Shown here piece by piece: positions 17,746-25,808 of a stretch of 64,000 bases of DNA; within the stretch, counting starts at the first letter, position 1; each line of letters begins with the position of its first letter. Under the pieces are notes generated by a model. The model did no database searches, was not told where the DNA came from, and saw only the letters and a program-made list of their open reading frames with translations. The translations under genes were made by a program, and so were the position numbers. Source of the stretch: Aquipseudomonas alcaligenes_A (GTDB lineage: Bacteria; Pseudomonadota; Gammaproteobacteria; Pseudomonadales; Pseudomonadaceae); assembly GCA_048595745.1 (NCBI GenBank), contig CP184361.1; one strand, 5' to 3'.

Positions 17746-19008
17746 TCACAGACGAATGGACAGGCCGTCGGCCAGCGACTGCCGATAGGCGCGCCAGGCC
17801 GGCACCGCGCCCATCAGCAGGGCGGCGCCCAGAATAGCGCCGAGCAGGCTCCACTCATAGGCGCTGGGCAATGCCAGTGGCAGGTACAGACCGTACTGCG
17901 CCTGCACCCAACCCTGGCTGGCGGCGATGCCGCCATACAGCAGGGCCAGGCCCAGCGCTGCGCCGGCCAGGGCCAGGGTCAGGGCCTCCAGCACCAGCAG
18001 CCCGGCGATATGCCAGGGGCGCGCGCCGACCGAACGCAGGATAGCCATCTCGCGGCGACGTTCGTTGAGGCTGGTGAGGATGGCCGTGAGCATGCCGATC
18101 AGGCCGGTCAGCACGACGAACAGCGAGACCACGAACAGCGCCTTCTCCGCGGTGCCCATCAGGCTCCACAGTTCCTGCAGGGCCACGCCGGGGAGGATCG
18201 CCAGCAGCGGTTCGCCACGGTACTCGTTGACCTGGCGTTGCACGGCAAAGGTCGCGACCTTGCTCTTCAGGCCGAGCAGGACGGCGGTGATCGCCTTGGG
18301 CTGCAGGTGCATGTCGCGCGCCTGCTCGGCCGAGACCTTGGCGTTGCCGCGCGCGGGCATGCCGTTCTGCCAGTCGACGTGCAGTGCCTCCATGCCGGCC
18401 AGCGAGATGTGCAGGGTGCGGTCCACCGGCGTGCCGGTGCGGGCGAGGATGCCGACCACGCGGAACGGCTTGTCGTCATGCTGGGTCAGGCTGACGGTGG
18501 CCACGCCGTGGGCCAGGACAATCTGCTCGCCGAGCTGGTACTTGAGTGCGTCGGCCACTTCCGCGCCGAGCACGACATCGAACAGGTCGGCGAAGGGCTT
18601 GCCCTGCGCCAGCTGCAGCGGCTGGCCGCGGCCATAGCGGTAGTGGTCGAAGTAACCGGTGTCGGTGCCGAGTACCCGGTAGCCGCGGTGCGAGTCGCCC
18701 AGCGACAGGGGGATGGCCCACTTCACCTGCGGGTGTTTGGCCAGCGTCTCGAAGCTGTCCCAACGGATGTTGTTGGTGGCGTTGCCGATGCGGAACACCG
18801 AGTACAGCAGCAGGTTCACGCTGCCCGAACGGGCGCCGACGATCAGGTCGGTGCCGCTGATGGTGCTGGCGAAGCTGGCGCGCGCCTCGGTACGCACCCG
18901 CTCGACGGCCAGCAGCAGGCATACCGAGAGGGCAATGGCGAACACCGTGAGCAGGGCGGTGAAGCGGCGGTTGGCCAGGCTGGCCAGGGCGATGCGTAAT
19001 AAATGCAT
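17746..19008 (-). CDS. ABC transporter permease, FtsX/MacB type
   Basis: 420 residues. An N-terminal membrane helix (about 16-36) is followed by a large periplasmic domain with the MacB-PCD motif VGARSGSVNLLLYSVFRIGNATNNI. Three C-terminal helices make the FtsX domain (about 290-410), including LTSLNERRREMAILRSVGA, the loop that contacts the ATPase. Start ATG 19008 lies 1 bp past the ATPase stop. MacB-type permeases usually do mechanical work on periplasmic cargo rather than classical import. With the His-rich DUF2796 protein the likely cargo is zinc or a zinc-binding protein. Confidence 0.88.
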   Translation of the reverse strand: MHLLRIALASLANRRFTALLTVFAIALSVCLLLAVERVRTEARASFASTISGTDLIVGARSGSVNLLLYSVFRIGNATNNIRWDSFETLAKHPQVKWAIPLSLGDSHRGYRVLGTDTGYFDHYRYGRGQPLQLAQGKPFADLFDVVLGAEVADALKYQLGEQIVLAHGVATVSLTQHDDKPFRVVGILARTGTPVDRTLHISLAGMEALHVDWQNGMPARGNAKVSAEQARDMHLQPKAITAVLLGLKSKVATFAVQRQVNEYRGEPLLAILPGVALQELWSLMGTAEKALFVVSLFVVLTGLIGMLTAILTSLNERRREMAILRSVGARPWHIAGLLVLEALTLALAGAALGLALLYGGIAASQGWVQAQYGLYLPLALPSAYEWSLLGAILGAALLMGAVPAWRAYRQSLADGLSIRL

Positions 19009-19009
19009 G

Positions 19010-19717
19010 TCAGACCTCCGCCGGTTTGGTCGCGCGGTTCAGTTCGGCCAGCGACAGGCTGCGGTCGAACAGCGGTGCCAGGCTCTGGTCGTGGCTGACG
19101 AACAGCAGGCTGGCGCCTGCGGCGCGGCATTCGGCGAACAGCAGCTGGAGGAAGGCCTCGCGGGCGTCGTGATCCAGTGCCGAGGTGGGCTCATCGGCGA
19201 TCACCAGCTCCGGCTGGCCGATCAGTGCACGGGCGGCGGCCACCCGTTGCTGCTGGCCGATCGACAGCGAATCGGCGCGCCGCTCGAGCAGCTCGGCCTT
19301 CAGGCCCAGGTGCTGCAGCAGCTGGGCAGCGGCTTTATCGACGCTGCCGTGACGCTCGCTGGCGCGGCGGGCGCGACTCTGCGAGAAGCGGCAGGGCAAT
19401 TCGACGTTTTCGCGTACCGAGAGGAAGGGCAGCAGGTTGAACTGCTGGAAGATGTAGCCGGTATGGTCGACGCGGAAGCGGTCGCGCGCGCCGGAGGACA
19501 TCTGCGCCAACTCCTGGCCGAGCAGCTTCAGGCAGCCGCGGCCAGGCTTCTGCACGCCGCCGAGCAGGCCGAGCAGGGTGGTCTTGCCACTACCGCTGGG
19601 GCCCTTGAGGAACAGGCTTTCGCCACGGCGCAGGGTGAAGCGTGGGATATCCAGCAGCTCGGCCTGGCCGGGCCAGGCAAAGCCCAGGTCGGTGAGTTCG
19701 ATCAGTGCGTCGGACAT
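19010..19717 (-). CDS. ABC transporter ATP-binding protein (MacB/LolD type)
   Basis: 235 residues with a complete nucleotide-binding domain: Walker A GPSGSGKTTLLG, Q-loop FQQFNLLPFLSV, signature LSIGQQQRVAAARAL (LSIGQ instead of LSGGQ), Walker B LVIADEPTSALD and H-loop LLFVSHD. It energises the permease encoded 1 bp downstream. The operon order is DUF2796 - ATPase - permease - DUF3299. Confidence 0.9.
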   Translation of the reverse strand: MSDALIELTDLGFAWPGQAELLDIPRFTLRRGESLFLKGPSGSGKTTLLGLLGGVQKPGRGCLKLLGQELAQMSSGARDRFRVDHTGYIFQQFNLLPFLSVRENVELPCRFSQSRARRASERHGSVDKAAAQLLQHLGLKAELLERRADSLSIGQQQRVAAARALIGQPELVIADEPTSALDHDAREAFLQLLFAECRAAGASLLFVSHDQSLAPLFDRSLSLAELNRATKPAEV

Positions 19718-19768
19718 GGACGTTCCGCGAGTCGGGAAAGGCGACAGCTTAAAGGCAAGGAGAGCGGT

Positions 19769-19790
19769 GGCGCACCCGCAAGGATGCGCC
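19769..19790 (-). terminator. Intra-operon hairpin between the DUF2796 and ATPase genes
   Basis: GGCGCACCC-GCAA-GGATGCGCC forms a 9-bp stem with one wobble pair in the RNA. It lies in the 81-bp gap after the zinc-binding protein gene and has no U tract. It is more likely a partial attenuator or RNA-stability element, giving more of the periplasmic protein than of the ABC genes. Confidence 0.4.
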
Positions 19791-19798
19791 GGAGTGTT

Positions 19799-20407
<609 letters not shown>

Positions 20408-20434
20408 GGGGCGGACTCCGGTGATGGATTGTTA

Positions 20435-20449
20435 GGTTATGTTGTAACA
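20435..20449 (-). promoter_or_regulatory. Candidate Zur box upstream of the zinc operon
   Basis: GGTTATGTTGTAACA is a near-palindrome that matches the Zur consensus TGTTATA-N-TATAACA at 11 of 14 defined positions. It is centred about 35 bp upstream of the ATG at 20407, where bound Zur would block the promoter. It also lies upstream of the divergent gene starting at 20520. Confidence 0.7.
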
Positions 20450-20519
20450 CTTGTGCGCGGCGATTGGCCAGCCTCGGGACGCATGGCAGCATGCGGGCTG
20501 GATGTTCGGGAGAGCGAAA

Positions 20520-20864
20520 ATGCTGCGAATCAAGGGGCGGGTCGGCGACTGGCCGGTAGACCTGACAGTGGAGATGGATGCCGAGGACTGGGCGCAACTG
20601 GCGGCGCACCTGCCGCCGCAGGAGTCAGCGGCGGGTGCCCCCCGTATGCAGTCGGCGGCACAAGCCGCTGACGACCTATGGTTGCAGGCGCAGCAGCTGT
20701 TACAGGCGGCAGGTTCCCTTGAGGGGCCGCAGTTGCTCGGCGAGCTGGCGGCCCTGGCTGGCAGTGAGGCGGCCGGCAAGCGCCTGCTGGTGCGCCTGCG
20801 CCACTGCCCCCAGGTGCAGGTGGAAAGCGGCGATGCGGCGCCGCTGTATCGCTGGATCGGCTAG
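20520..20864 (+). CDS. Conserved hypothetical small protein
   Basis: 114 residues from ATG 20520, with GGGAGAG about 7 bp upstream. It has no signal peptide and no membrane helix. The N-terminus MLRIKGRVGDWPVDLTVEMD suggests a small beta domain, and the middle is Ala/Leu/Gln-rich and probably helical. I do not recognise a family. It is divergent from the Zur-boxed zinc operon, and P. aeruginosa has a short hypothetical gene at the matching place (PA4062, from memory). Confidence 0.7.
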   Translation: MLRIKGRVGDWPVDLTVEMDAEDWAQLAAHLPPQESAAGAPRMQSAAQAADDLWLQAQQLLQAAGSLEGPQLLGELAALAGSEAAGKRLLVRLRHCPQVQVESGDAAPLYRWIG

Positions 20865-20994
20865 GCGCGGGTTAACCCGCCTGGTAACTGCCGAACACAG
20901 CGCGATAGAGTTCGGTGGCTGCCGGGCATTGAACACCGCCTGCTGGGCGTCGCATTTGCCGTAGCGTACGCGCAGCAGCAGGCGGAGGGGGCCA

Positions 20995-21867
20995 TCAGTA
21001 GATGGCCTGGTAGAGCTTGCGGCGGTACAGGGTGACCAGCGGGTGATCGTTGCCGAGCAGGTCGAACACCTGCAGCAGGGTCTTGTGCGGCAGGCCTTCC
21101 TGGAAGGCGCGGTTGCGCACGAACAGCTTGAGCAGGCCGTCCAGCGCCGCCTCGTACTGCTGGCGCGCCAACTGCTGCACCGCCAGCTGGTAGCTGGCCT
21201 CGTCGTCGTCCGGGTTCTGCGCCAGGCGGCTCTTCAGCTCGGCGCCATCCGGCAGGCTGGCGGCCTGGCGCAGGAAGGTCAGCTGGGCCTTGGCGCCGGC
21301 CAGGGCCTGCTTGTGCTCGTCGCCCTTGACCGCGTTCAGTACTGCCTCGGCTTCGCCCAGCTCGCCGCGTTCGGCCAGGCAGCGGGCGTAGAGGATCAGC
21401 GCCGCGCCGTTCTCGTTGTTCTCGGTCAGCACCTGCTTGAGCAGGGCCTCGGCCTCGCCGAAGCGCTCCTCGGCGAACAGCGCCTGGGCCGTCTCCAGCG
21501 GATCGGCGGCCAGCGGCGCCGGCTCCGCCACATGCGGCTTGAGCATTTCGCGGATGGCCGACTCCGGCTGGGCGCCGGCGAAACCGTCGACCGGCTGGCC
21601 GTCCTTGAACAGCACCACGGTCGGCAGGCTGCGGATACCGAAGCGCATCACGATGTCCTGCTCGGCATCGCAGTCGACCTTGGCCAGCAGCAGCTCGCCA
21701 CGGAACTCCTCGGTGATCTTCGCCAGTAGCGGCATCAGCGCCTTGCACGGCGCGCACCACTCGGCCCAGAAATCGACTAGCACCGGCTTGTGGAAGGAGT
21801 TCTGGATCACCAGCTGCTCGAAATTGGCGGCACCGGAGACGTCGAAGATGTAGGGGGTATCGCTCAT
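20995..21867 (-). CDS. cnoX: CnoX/YbbN-type thioredoxin-TPR co-chaperone
   Basis: 290 residues: an N-terminal thioredoxin domain (about 8-110) with active site DFWAEWCAPCKALMP and cis-Pro loop IRSLPTVVLF, followed by TPR-like helical repeats (about 125-285; AQALFAEERFGEAEALLKQV, LARQQYEAALDGLLKLF). The active site keeps both cysteines as WCAPC, whereas E. coli CnoX has SxxC, so this one may also be redox-active. CnoX guards clients from overoxidation and passes them to GroEL/DnaK. ATG 21867 starts the conserved MSDTPYIFDVS. Confidence 0.9.
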   Translation of the reverse strand: MSDTPYIFDVSGAANFEQLVIQNSFHKPVLVDFWAEWCAPCKALMPLLAKITEEFRGELLLAKVDCDAEQDIVMRFGIRSLPTVVLFKDGQPVDGFAGAQPESAIREMLKPHVAEPAPLAADPLETAQALFAEERFGEAEALLKQVLTENNENGAALILYARCLAERGELGEAEAVLNAVKGDEHKQALAGAKAQLTFLRQAASLPDGAELKSRLAQNPDDDEASYQLAVQQLARQQYEAALDGLLKLFVRNRAFQEGLPHKTLLQVFDLLGNDHPLVTLYRRKLYQAIY

Positions 21868-21936
21868 GATCACTCTCGGGAGGGGCGAAAGACTGGAACT
21901 ATAAATGCGGGCGGTAGGGCTCGGATACAAGCAGTC

Positions 21937-21962
21937 CCCCCCTCCCGTTTTCGGGAGAGGGG
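21937..21962. repeat. GGGAGAGG hairpin between the methyltransferase and cnoX genes
   Basis: An imperfect stem, CCCCCCTCCCG-TTTT-CGGGAGAGGGG, lies 5 bp past the methyltransferase stop (minus strand) and 70 bp before cnoX. It is related to the repeats at 2359 and 12175. It has no U tract but could end the upstream transcript. Confidence 0.6.
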
Positions 21963-21966
21963 AGTG

Positions 21967-22623
21967 TTAGCCGCGCTTGGCGTGGTACAGGCTGACGTTA
22001 CGGAATTCCGCCGGCTCGGCCAGGTCCGGCCAGGTGCAGGCCTCCAGCAGGCCCAGGCGGGTGTAGCGCGGGTGCTGGAAATCCTTGACCCGCGAGTCGG
22101 CCACCAGCGCCTCCTGGCCACGACTGAGAAAGGCATCCAGCAGCGGCAGGTTGGCGCGGTCATAGAGCACGTCGGCGACGATGATCAGATCGAAGCGGTC
22201 TTCCTCGCTGAAGAAGTCCAGCGAATAGCTCAGCTCGACGCCGTTCAGCGCGGCGTTGGCGCGGCAGGATTCGATGGCCAGCGGGTCGAGGTCGCAGGCC
22301 ACCACCTCGGTCGCGCCGGCCTTGGCCGCCGCGATGGCCGCCACGCCGGAGCCTGCGCCGAAGTCCAGTACGCGCTTGCCGCGAACCCACTCGGGGCGCT
22401 CCGCCAGCCAGCGCGCCAGGGCCAGGCCGCTGGCCCAGCAGAAGCTCCAGTAGGGTGGCTCTTCGAGGATGCGTCGGGTTTCTTCCGGGCTGAAGCTGCG
22501 GTCCATGTTGCTCGGGTCGACCAGCCACAGGCGGATGTCGGTGCCGGGCAGGGTCTCGGCGCTCAGGCGGGCGTCGCCGAGCAGCTGTTGCAGGGCGTTC
22601 TGCAGTTCGGCGGGGGCGTTCAT
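21967..22623 (-). CDS. SAM-dependent methyltransferase (PrmA/ETFB lysine methyltransferase-like)
   Basis: 218 residues, class I Rossmann methyltransferase. Motif I is VLDFGAGSGVAAIAAAKAG, the acidic loop is VVACDLDPLAIESC, and the DPPY-like step is DLIIVADVLYDRANLPLL. PPYWSFCWASGLALARWL before motif I is typical of the family that methylates protein lysines such as the ETF beta subunit. The target is unknown. The ATG overlaps the last codons of the lipoprotein gene upstream by 4 bp, so the two are translationally coupled. Confidence 0.82.
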   Translation of the reverse strand: MNAPAELQNALQQLLGDARLSAETLPGTDIRLWLVDPSNMDRSFSPEETRRILEEPPYWSFCWASGLALARWLAERPEWVRGKRVLDFGAGSGVAAIAAAKAGATEVVACDLDPLAIESCRANAALNGVELSYSLDFFSEEDRFDLIIVADVLYDRANLPLLDAFLSRGQEALVADSRVKDFQHPRYTRLGLLEACTWPDLAEPAEFRNVSLYHAKRG

Positions 22624-23075
22624 GGTGCGCTCACCAGCGGCAGGGCGCCGAAATCGCGGCTGTCGGCCTGCAGCACCCGCTGCGGTTGCAGGCGCAGGAT
22701 CAGGCGGCCGGACTGGCTGATGCGCGCGCGCAGTTCGATTCGCGCACCGCCGGGAAACTGCTGCGGGTCGAAGCGCAGGCGAAAGGGCAGGGCGTGGCCG
22801 GTACCCGCCAGCGTTTGGCTGGCCAGCAGGCGCTGCGGGCGATCGCGCTCGTCCACCACCAGCAAGGCCAGCTCCACGTCGCTGCCGGCCGGCGGGGTCA
22901 GCAGGCTGCCATGCAGCTCGCGCAGATGGGCGGGCAGCGGCTGCGCGATGGGTGCGGCTGGTTTGATCGCCACTTCGGGCTTGGTCGCCGCGGGCGGTGT
23001 CATGGGCTTGGGTGCTTCGCCGGCGCAGGCGGCCAGCAGCAGGAACAGGCAGGCGAGAAGGGGGCGGCGGGGCAT
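22620..23075 (-). CDS. YbaY-family lipoprotein
   Basis: 151 residues with a lipobox LLLAACAG, so the mature protein starts at that cysteine and is lipid-anchored in the envelope. The globular part (about 50-151) fits the YbaY/YscW family: LHGSLLTPPAGSDVELALLVVD, then LPFRLRFDPQQFPGGARIELRARI. The role in Pseudomonas is unknown. It overlaps the methyltransferase gene by 4 bp and is divergent to nrdR. Confidence 0.82.
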   Translation of the reverse strand: MPRRPLLACLFLLLAACAGEAPKPMTPPAATKPEVAIKPAAPIAQPLPAHLRELHGSLLTPPAGSDVELALLVVDERDRPQRLLASQTLAGTGHALPFRLRFDPQQFPGGARIELRARISQSGRLILRLQPQRVLQADSRDFGALPLVSAP

Positions 23076-23207
23076 GGCGGCATCCGATGCGGCAGATGAT
23101 TCTGGAATAGCGCAAAAAACGCGCGCCTGTATACCGCAAAGCCTGCGGCTTGTCTTGCCGGGACCATGCGCTACCATGGGCCACCGTTTCGTAGGGCCTT
23201 TTCCTTC

Positions 23208-23672
23208 ATGCACTGTCCGTTCTGCTCCGCCAACGACACCAAGGTCATCGACTCCCGCCTGGTCGCCGAGGGCGAACAGGTACGCCGCCGCCGCGAATGC
23301 GTGGCCTGTGGCGAGCGCTTCACCACCTTCGAGACCGCCGAGCTGGTGATGCCGCGCCTGATCAAGTCCGATGGCAGCCGCCAGCCGTTCGACGAGGACA
23401 AGCTGCGCGCCGGCATGCAGCGCGCACTGGAGAAGCGTCCGGTGAGCGTCGAGCGCCTGGAAGAGGCGATCGCCCACATCAAGCACCGCCTGCGCGCCAC
23501 CGGCGAACGCGAGATCAAGTCGCGGGTGCTCGGCGAGCTGGTGATGACCGAGCTGCAGAAGCTCGACGAGGTTGCCTATATCCGCTTCGCCTCGGTGTAC
23601 CGGCGCTTCCAGGACCTCAACGAGTTCCGCGAGGAGATCGAGCGCCTGGCCCGCGAGCCTTCGAAAGAATGA
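23208..23672 (+). CDS. nrdR: Transcriptional repressor NrdR
   Basis: 154 residues, full length. The N-terminal zinc ribbon is CPFC...CVACGERFTTFE, followed by the ATP-cone (about 49-139; MPRLIKSDGSRQPFDEDKLR). NrdR senses ATP/dATP and represses ribonucleotide reductase genes. ATG 23208 gives the canonical MHCPFC start. Its stop overlaps the ribD start (ATGA), so it leads the riboflavin operon, as in other Pseudomonas. Confidence 0.96.
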   Translation: MHCPFCSANDTKVIDSRLVAEGEQVRRRRECVACGERFTTFETAELVMPRLIKSDGSRQPFDEDKLRAGMQRALEKRPVSVERLEEAIAHIKHRLRATGEREIKSRVLGELVMTELQKLDEVAYIRFASVYRRFQDLNEFREEIERLAREPSKE

Positions 23673-24784
23673 GCGCCGCCGACCAGCAGTTCATGGCCCG
23701 CGCGCTGGAGCTGGCGCGCAAGGGGCTTTACTCCACCCATCCCAACCCGCGCGTCGGTTGCGTCATCGTGCAGGACGGCAGGATCGTCGGCGAAGGCTGG
23801 CACGCCAAGGCCGGCGAGCCGCATGCCGAGGTGCATGCCTTGCGCCAGGCCGGTGACAAGGCGCGCGGCGCTACCGCCTACGTGACTCTGGAGCCCTGCA
23901 GTCATCACGGCCGCACCCCGCCCTGCGCCGATGCCCTGGTGGCGGCCGGCGTAACGCGGGTGGTGGCAGCCATGCAGGACCCCAATCCCGAGGTGTCCGG
24001 CAAGGGCCTGCTGCGCCTGATGCACGCCGGCATCGCCGTGCACAGCGGCGTGCTGGAGGCCGAGGCCAGGGCACTGAATGCCGGTTTCATCAAGCGCATG
24101 GAGCAGGGCCTGCCCTATGTGCGGGTCAAGCTGGCCATGAGCCTGGACGGTCGCACGGCGATGGCCAATGGCGAGAGCCAGTGGATCACCGGGCCCGAGG
24201 CGCGCGCCGCCGTGCAGCGCCTGCGTGCCCGCGCCAGCGTGATCATCACCGGTGCCGATACCGTGCTCGCCGACCAGGCGCGCCTGACCGTGCGGGCCGA
24301 GGAGCTGGGCCTGAATGCCGAGCTGACCGCGCTGGCCATCGACCGGCCGCCGCAGCGCGTGCTGGTCGATGGGCGCCTGCGCGTACCGCTGAGCGCGCCG
24401 TTCTTCCAGGTCGGCCCGGCGCTGGTCGCCACCTGCGCGGCCGCCGCCGCTCGCGAACGCTTCAGCGAGGAGCGCCACGAACTGCTGGCGATGCCCGGCA
24501 GCAATGGCCATGTCGACCTGCGCAAGCTGCTGCTGGAACTGGCCGCGCGCGGTGCCAACGAGGTGCTGGTAGAGGCCGGGCCCAAGCTGGCCGGCGCCTT
24601 CGCTCGTGCCGGGCTGGTCGATGAGTTCCAGCTGTTCGTCGCGCCCAAGTTCCTCGGTTCCAGCGCCCGTCCGCTGCTGGACTGGCCGCTGGCGCGCATG
24701 GCCGAAGCACAGGAGCTGGAGATTCGCGATATCCGCGCCGTGGGGCGCGACTGGCGCATCACCGCCGTGCCCAGGGCGCACTGA
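23669..24784 (+). CDS. ribD: Bifunctional deaminase/reductase RibD
   Basis: 371 residues. The N-terminal deaminase (1-145) has zinc motifs GEPHAEVHAL and LEPCSHHGRTPPC; the C-terminal reductase (about 150-365) starts PYVRVKLAMSLDGRTAMANGESQWITG. It converts the GTP cyclohydrolase II product to the ribitylaminouracil phosphate in two steps. The ATG overlaps the nrdR stop by 4 bp. The FMN riboswitch lies after this gene, so ribD escapes the riboswitch control of ribC and ribBA. Confidence 0.96.
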   Translation: MSAADQQFMARALELARKGLYSTHPNPRVGCVIVQDGRIVGEGWHAKAGEPHAEVHALRQAGDKARGATAYVTLEPCSHHGRTPPCADALVAAGVTRVVAAMQDPNPEVSGKGLLRLMHAGIAVHSGVLEAEARALNAGFIKRMEQGLPYVRVKLAMSLDGRTAMANGESQWITGPEARAAVQRLRARASVIITGADTVLADQARLTVRAEELGLNAELTALAIDRPPQRVLVDGRLRVPLSAPFFQVGPALVATCAAAAARERFSEERHELLAMPGSNGHVDLRKLLLELAARGANEVLVEAGPKLAGAFARAGLVDEFQLFVAPKFLGSSARPLLDWPLARMAEAQELEIRDIRAVGRDWRITAVPRAH

Positions 24785-24870
24785 ACCGTTCGATGGGTTT
24801 GATCGAAGCGCCGCCATGCAGCAGCGTGGCAAATATGGTAAAAAGCCAGCCGCGGCCGCTCGTCGGTCGC

Positions 24871-25010
24871 AACGTTCTCAGGGCGGGGCGAAATTCCCCA
24901 CCGGCGGTAATGACGCGCTGCGTCTAGCCCGCGAGCGCCTTTCCAGCGAAAGGGACAGCAGACCCGGTGTGATTCCGGGGCCGACGGTATAGTCCGGATA
25001 AAGAGAGAGC
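24871..25010 (+). ncRNA. FMN riboswitch (RFN element)
   Basis: The conserved RFN blocks occur in order: GTTCTCAGGGCGGGG, then AAATTCCCCACCGGCGGTAAT, then AGCAGACCCGGTGTGATTCC, then GGGGCCGACGGTATAGTCCG followed by the GAGAGAG close. It lies in the 350-bp gap between ribD and ribC with no other gene. Binding of FMN would reduce riboflavin synthase and ribBA expression. The downstream region has a hairpin overlapping an SD rather than a clear U-tract terminator, pointing to translational control. Confidence 0.95.
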
Positions 25011-25072
25011 GGGATTCCCTTCCGGGGCGCCGTCCGTCTGCGCCCGCGAAAATCCCTATCGATCGGCATTGC

Positions 25073-25150
25073 CCTGTTTTTGACCAAAACAGGAGTTCGT
25101 CCATGCTGCATTGCACCACTTACCGGGAGGACGCATGTTCACCGGCATAA
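25073..25150 (+). promoter_or_regulatory. Riboswitch expression platform: SD-covering hairpin and 15-codon leader ORF
   Basis: CCTGTTTT (25073-25080) pairs with AAAACAGG (25086-25093) over a TGACC loop. The right arm covers the first bases of AGGAG (25091-25095). That SD is 7 bp ahead of ATG 25103, which opens a 15-codon ORF (MLHCTTYREDACSPA) ending at TAA 25148-25150, 11 bp inside the ribC coding region. The ribC SD (GGGAGG, 25125-25130) lies inside this small ORF. Ribosomes on the leader ORF would affect ribC initiation. Confidence 0.5.
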
Positions 25151-25797
25151 TCGAATCCATCGGTACCATCCGCGCGATCACCCCCAAGGGCGGCGACGTG
25201 CGCGTCTACGTCGAGACCGGCAAGCTGGACCTCGGCGACGTCAAGCTGGGTGACAGCATAGCGGTCAACGGCGTGTGCCTGACCGCGGTCGAGCTGCCAG
25301 GCGACGGCTTCTGGGCCGACGTCAGTCGCGAGACCCTGACTCGCACCGCCTTCGTCGACTTGAAGGCCGGCAGCCGCGTCAACCTGGAGAAGGCCCTGAC
25401 CCCGACCACCCGCCTCGGTGGCCACCTGGTCAGCGGCCACGTCGACGGCGTTGGCGAGATCATCAAGCGCGAAGATAACGCCCGCGCCATCCAGTTCGCC
25501 GTGCGCGCCCCGCGCGAGCTGGCCAAGTACATTGCGCTGAAGGGCTCGATCACCGTCGACGGCACCAGCCTGACGGTCAATGCAGTCAACGGCGCCGAGT
25601 TCGAGCTGACCATCGTGCCGCACACCCTGGTCGAGACCATCATGGCCGACTATCGGCCGGGCCGCCGGGTCAACCTCGAAGTGGACCTGCTGGCGCGCTA
25701 CCTGGAACGCCTGCTGCTCGGCGACAAGGCCGCCGAGTCCAGCGCTTCCGGCATCAGCGAAGCTTTCCTGGCCGAACACGGCTACCTGAACAAGTGA
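25135..25797 (+). CDS. ribC: Riboflavin synthase, alpha subunit
   Basis: 220 residues starting MFTGIIESIGTI, the invariant start, from ATG 25135 with SD GGGAGG. There are two lumazine-binding repeats: GDSIAVNGVCLTAV with the key cysteine in the first, and KGSITVDGTSLTVN in the second. GGHLVSGHVDGVG is also conserved. It dismutates two 6,7-dimethyl-8-ribityllumazine into riboflavin. It is named ribE in some schemes. It lies directly under FMN riboswitch control and is 11 bp from ribBA. Confidence 0.96.
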   Translation: MFTGIIESIGTIRAITPKGGDVRVYVETGKLDLGDVKLGDSIAVNGVCLTAVELPGDGFWADVSRETLTRTAFVDLKAGSRVNLEKALTPTTRLGGHLVSGHVDGVGEIIKREDNARAIQFAVRAPRELAKYIALKGSITVDGTSLTVNAVNGAEFELTIVPHTLVETIMADYRPGRRVNLEVDLLARYLERLLLGDKAAESSASGISEAFLAEHGYLNK

Positions 25798-25808
25798 GAC
25801 GCGCCGCC

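Noticed and set aside
20861..20997. 44-codon minus-strand frame between the hypothetical gene at 20520 and cnoX
   Set aside because: Cys-rich, no SD, low-complexity start and no recognisable relative; the 130-bp gap otherwise shows only a GCGGGTTAACCCGC palindrome at 20867-20880.
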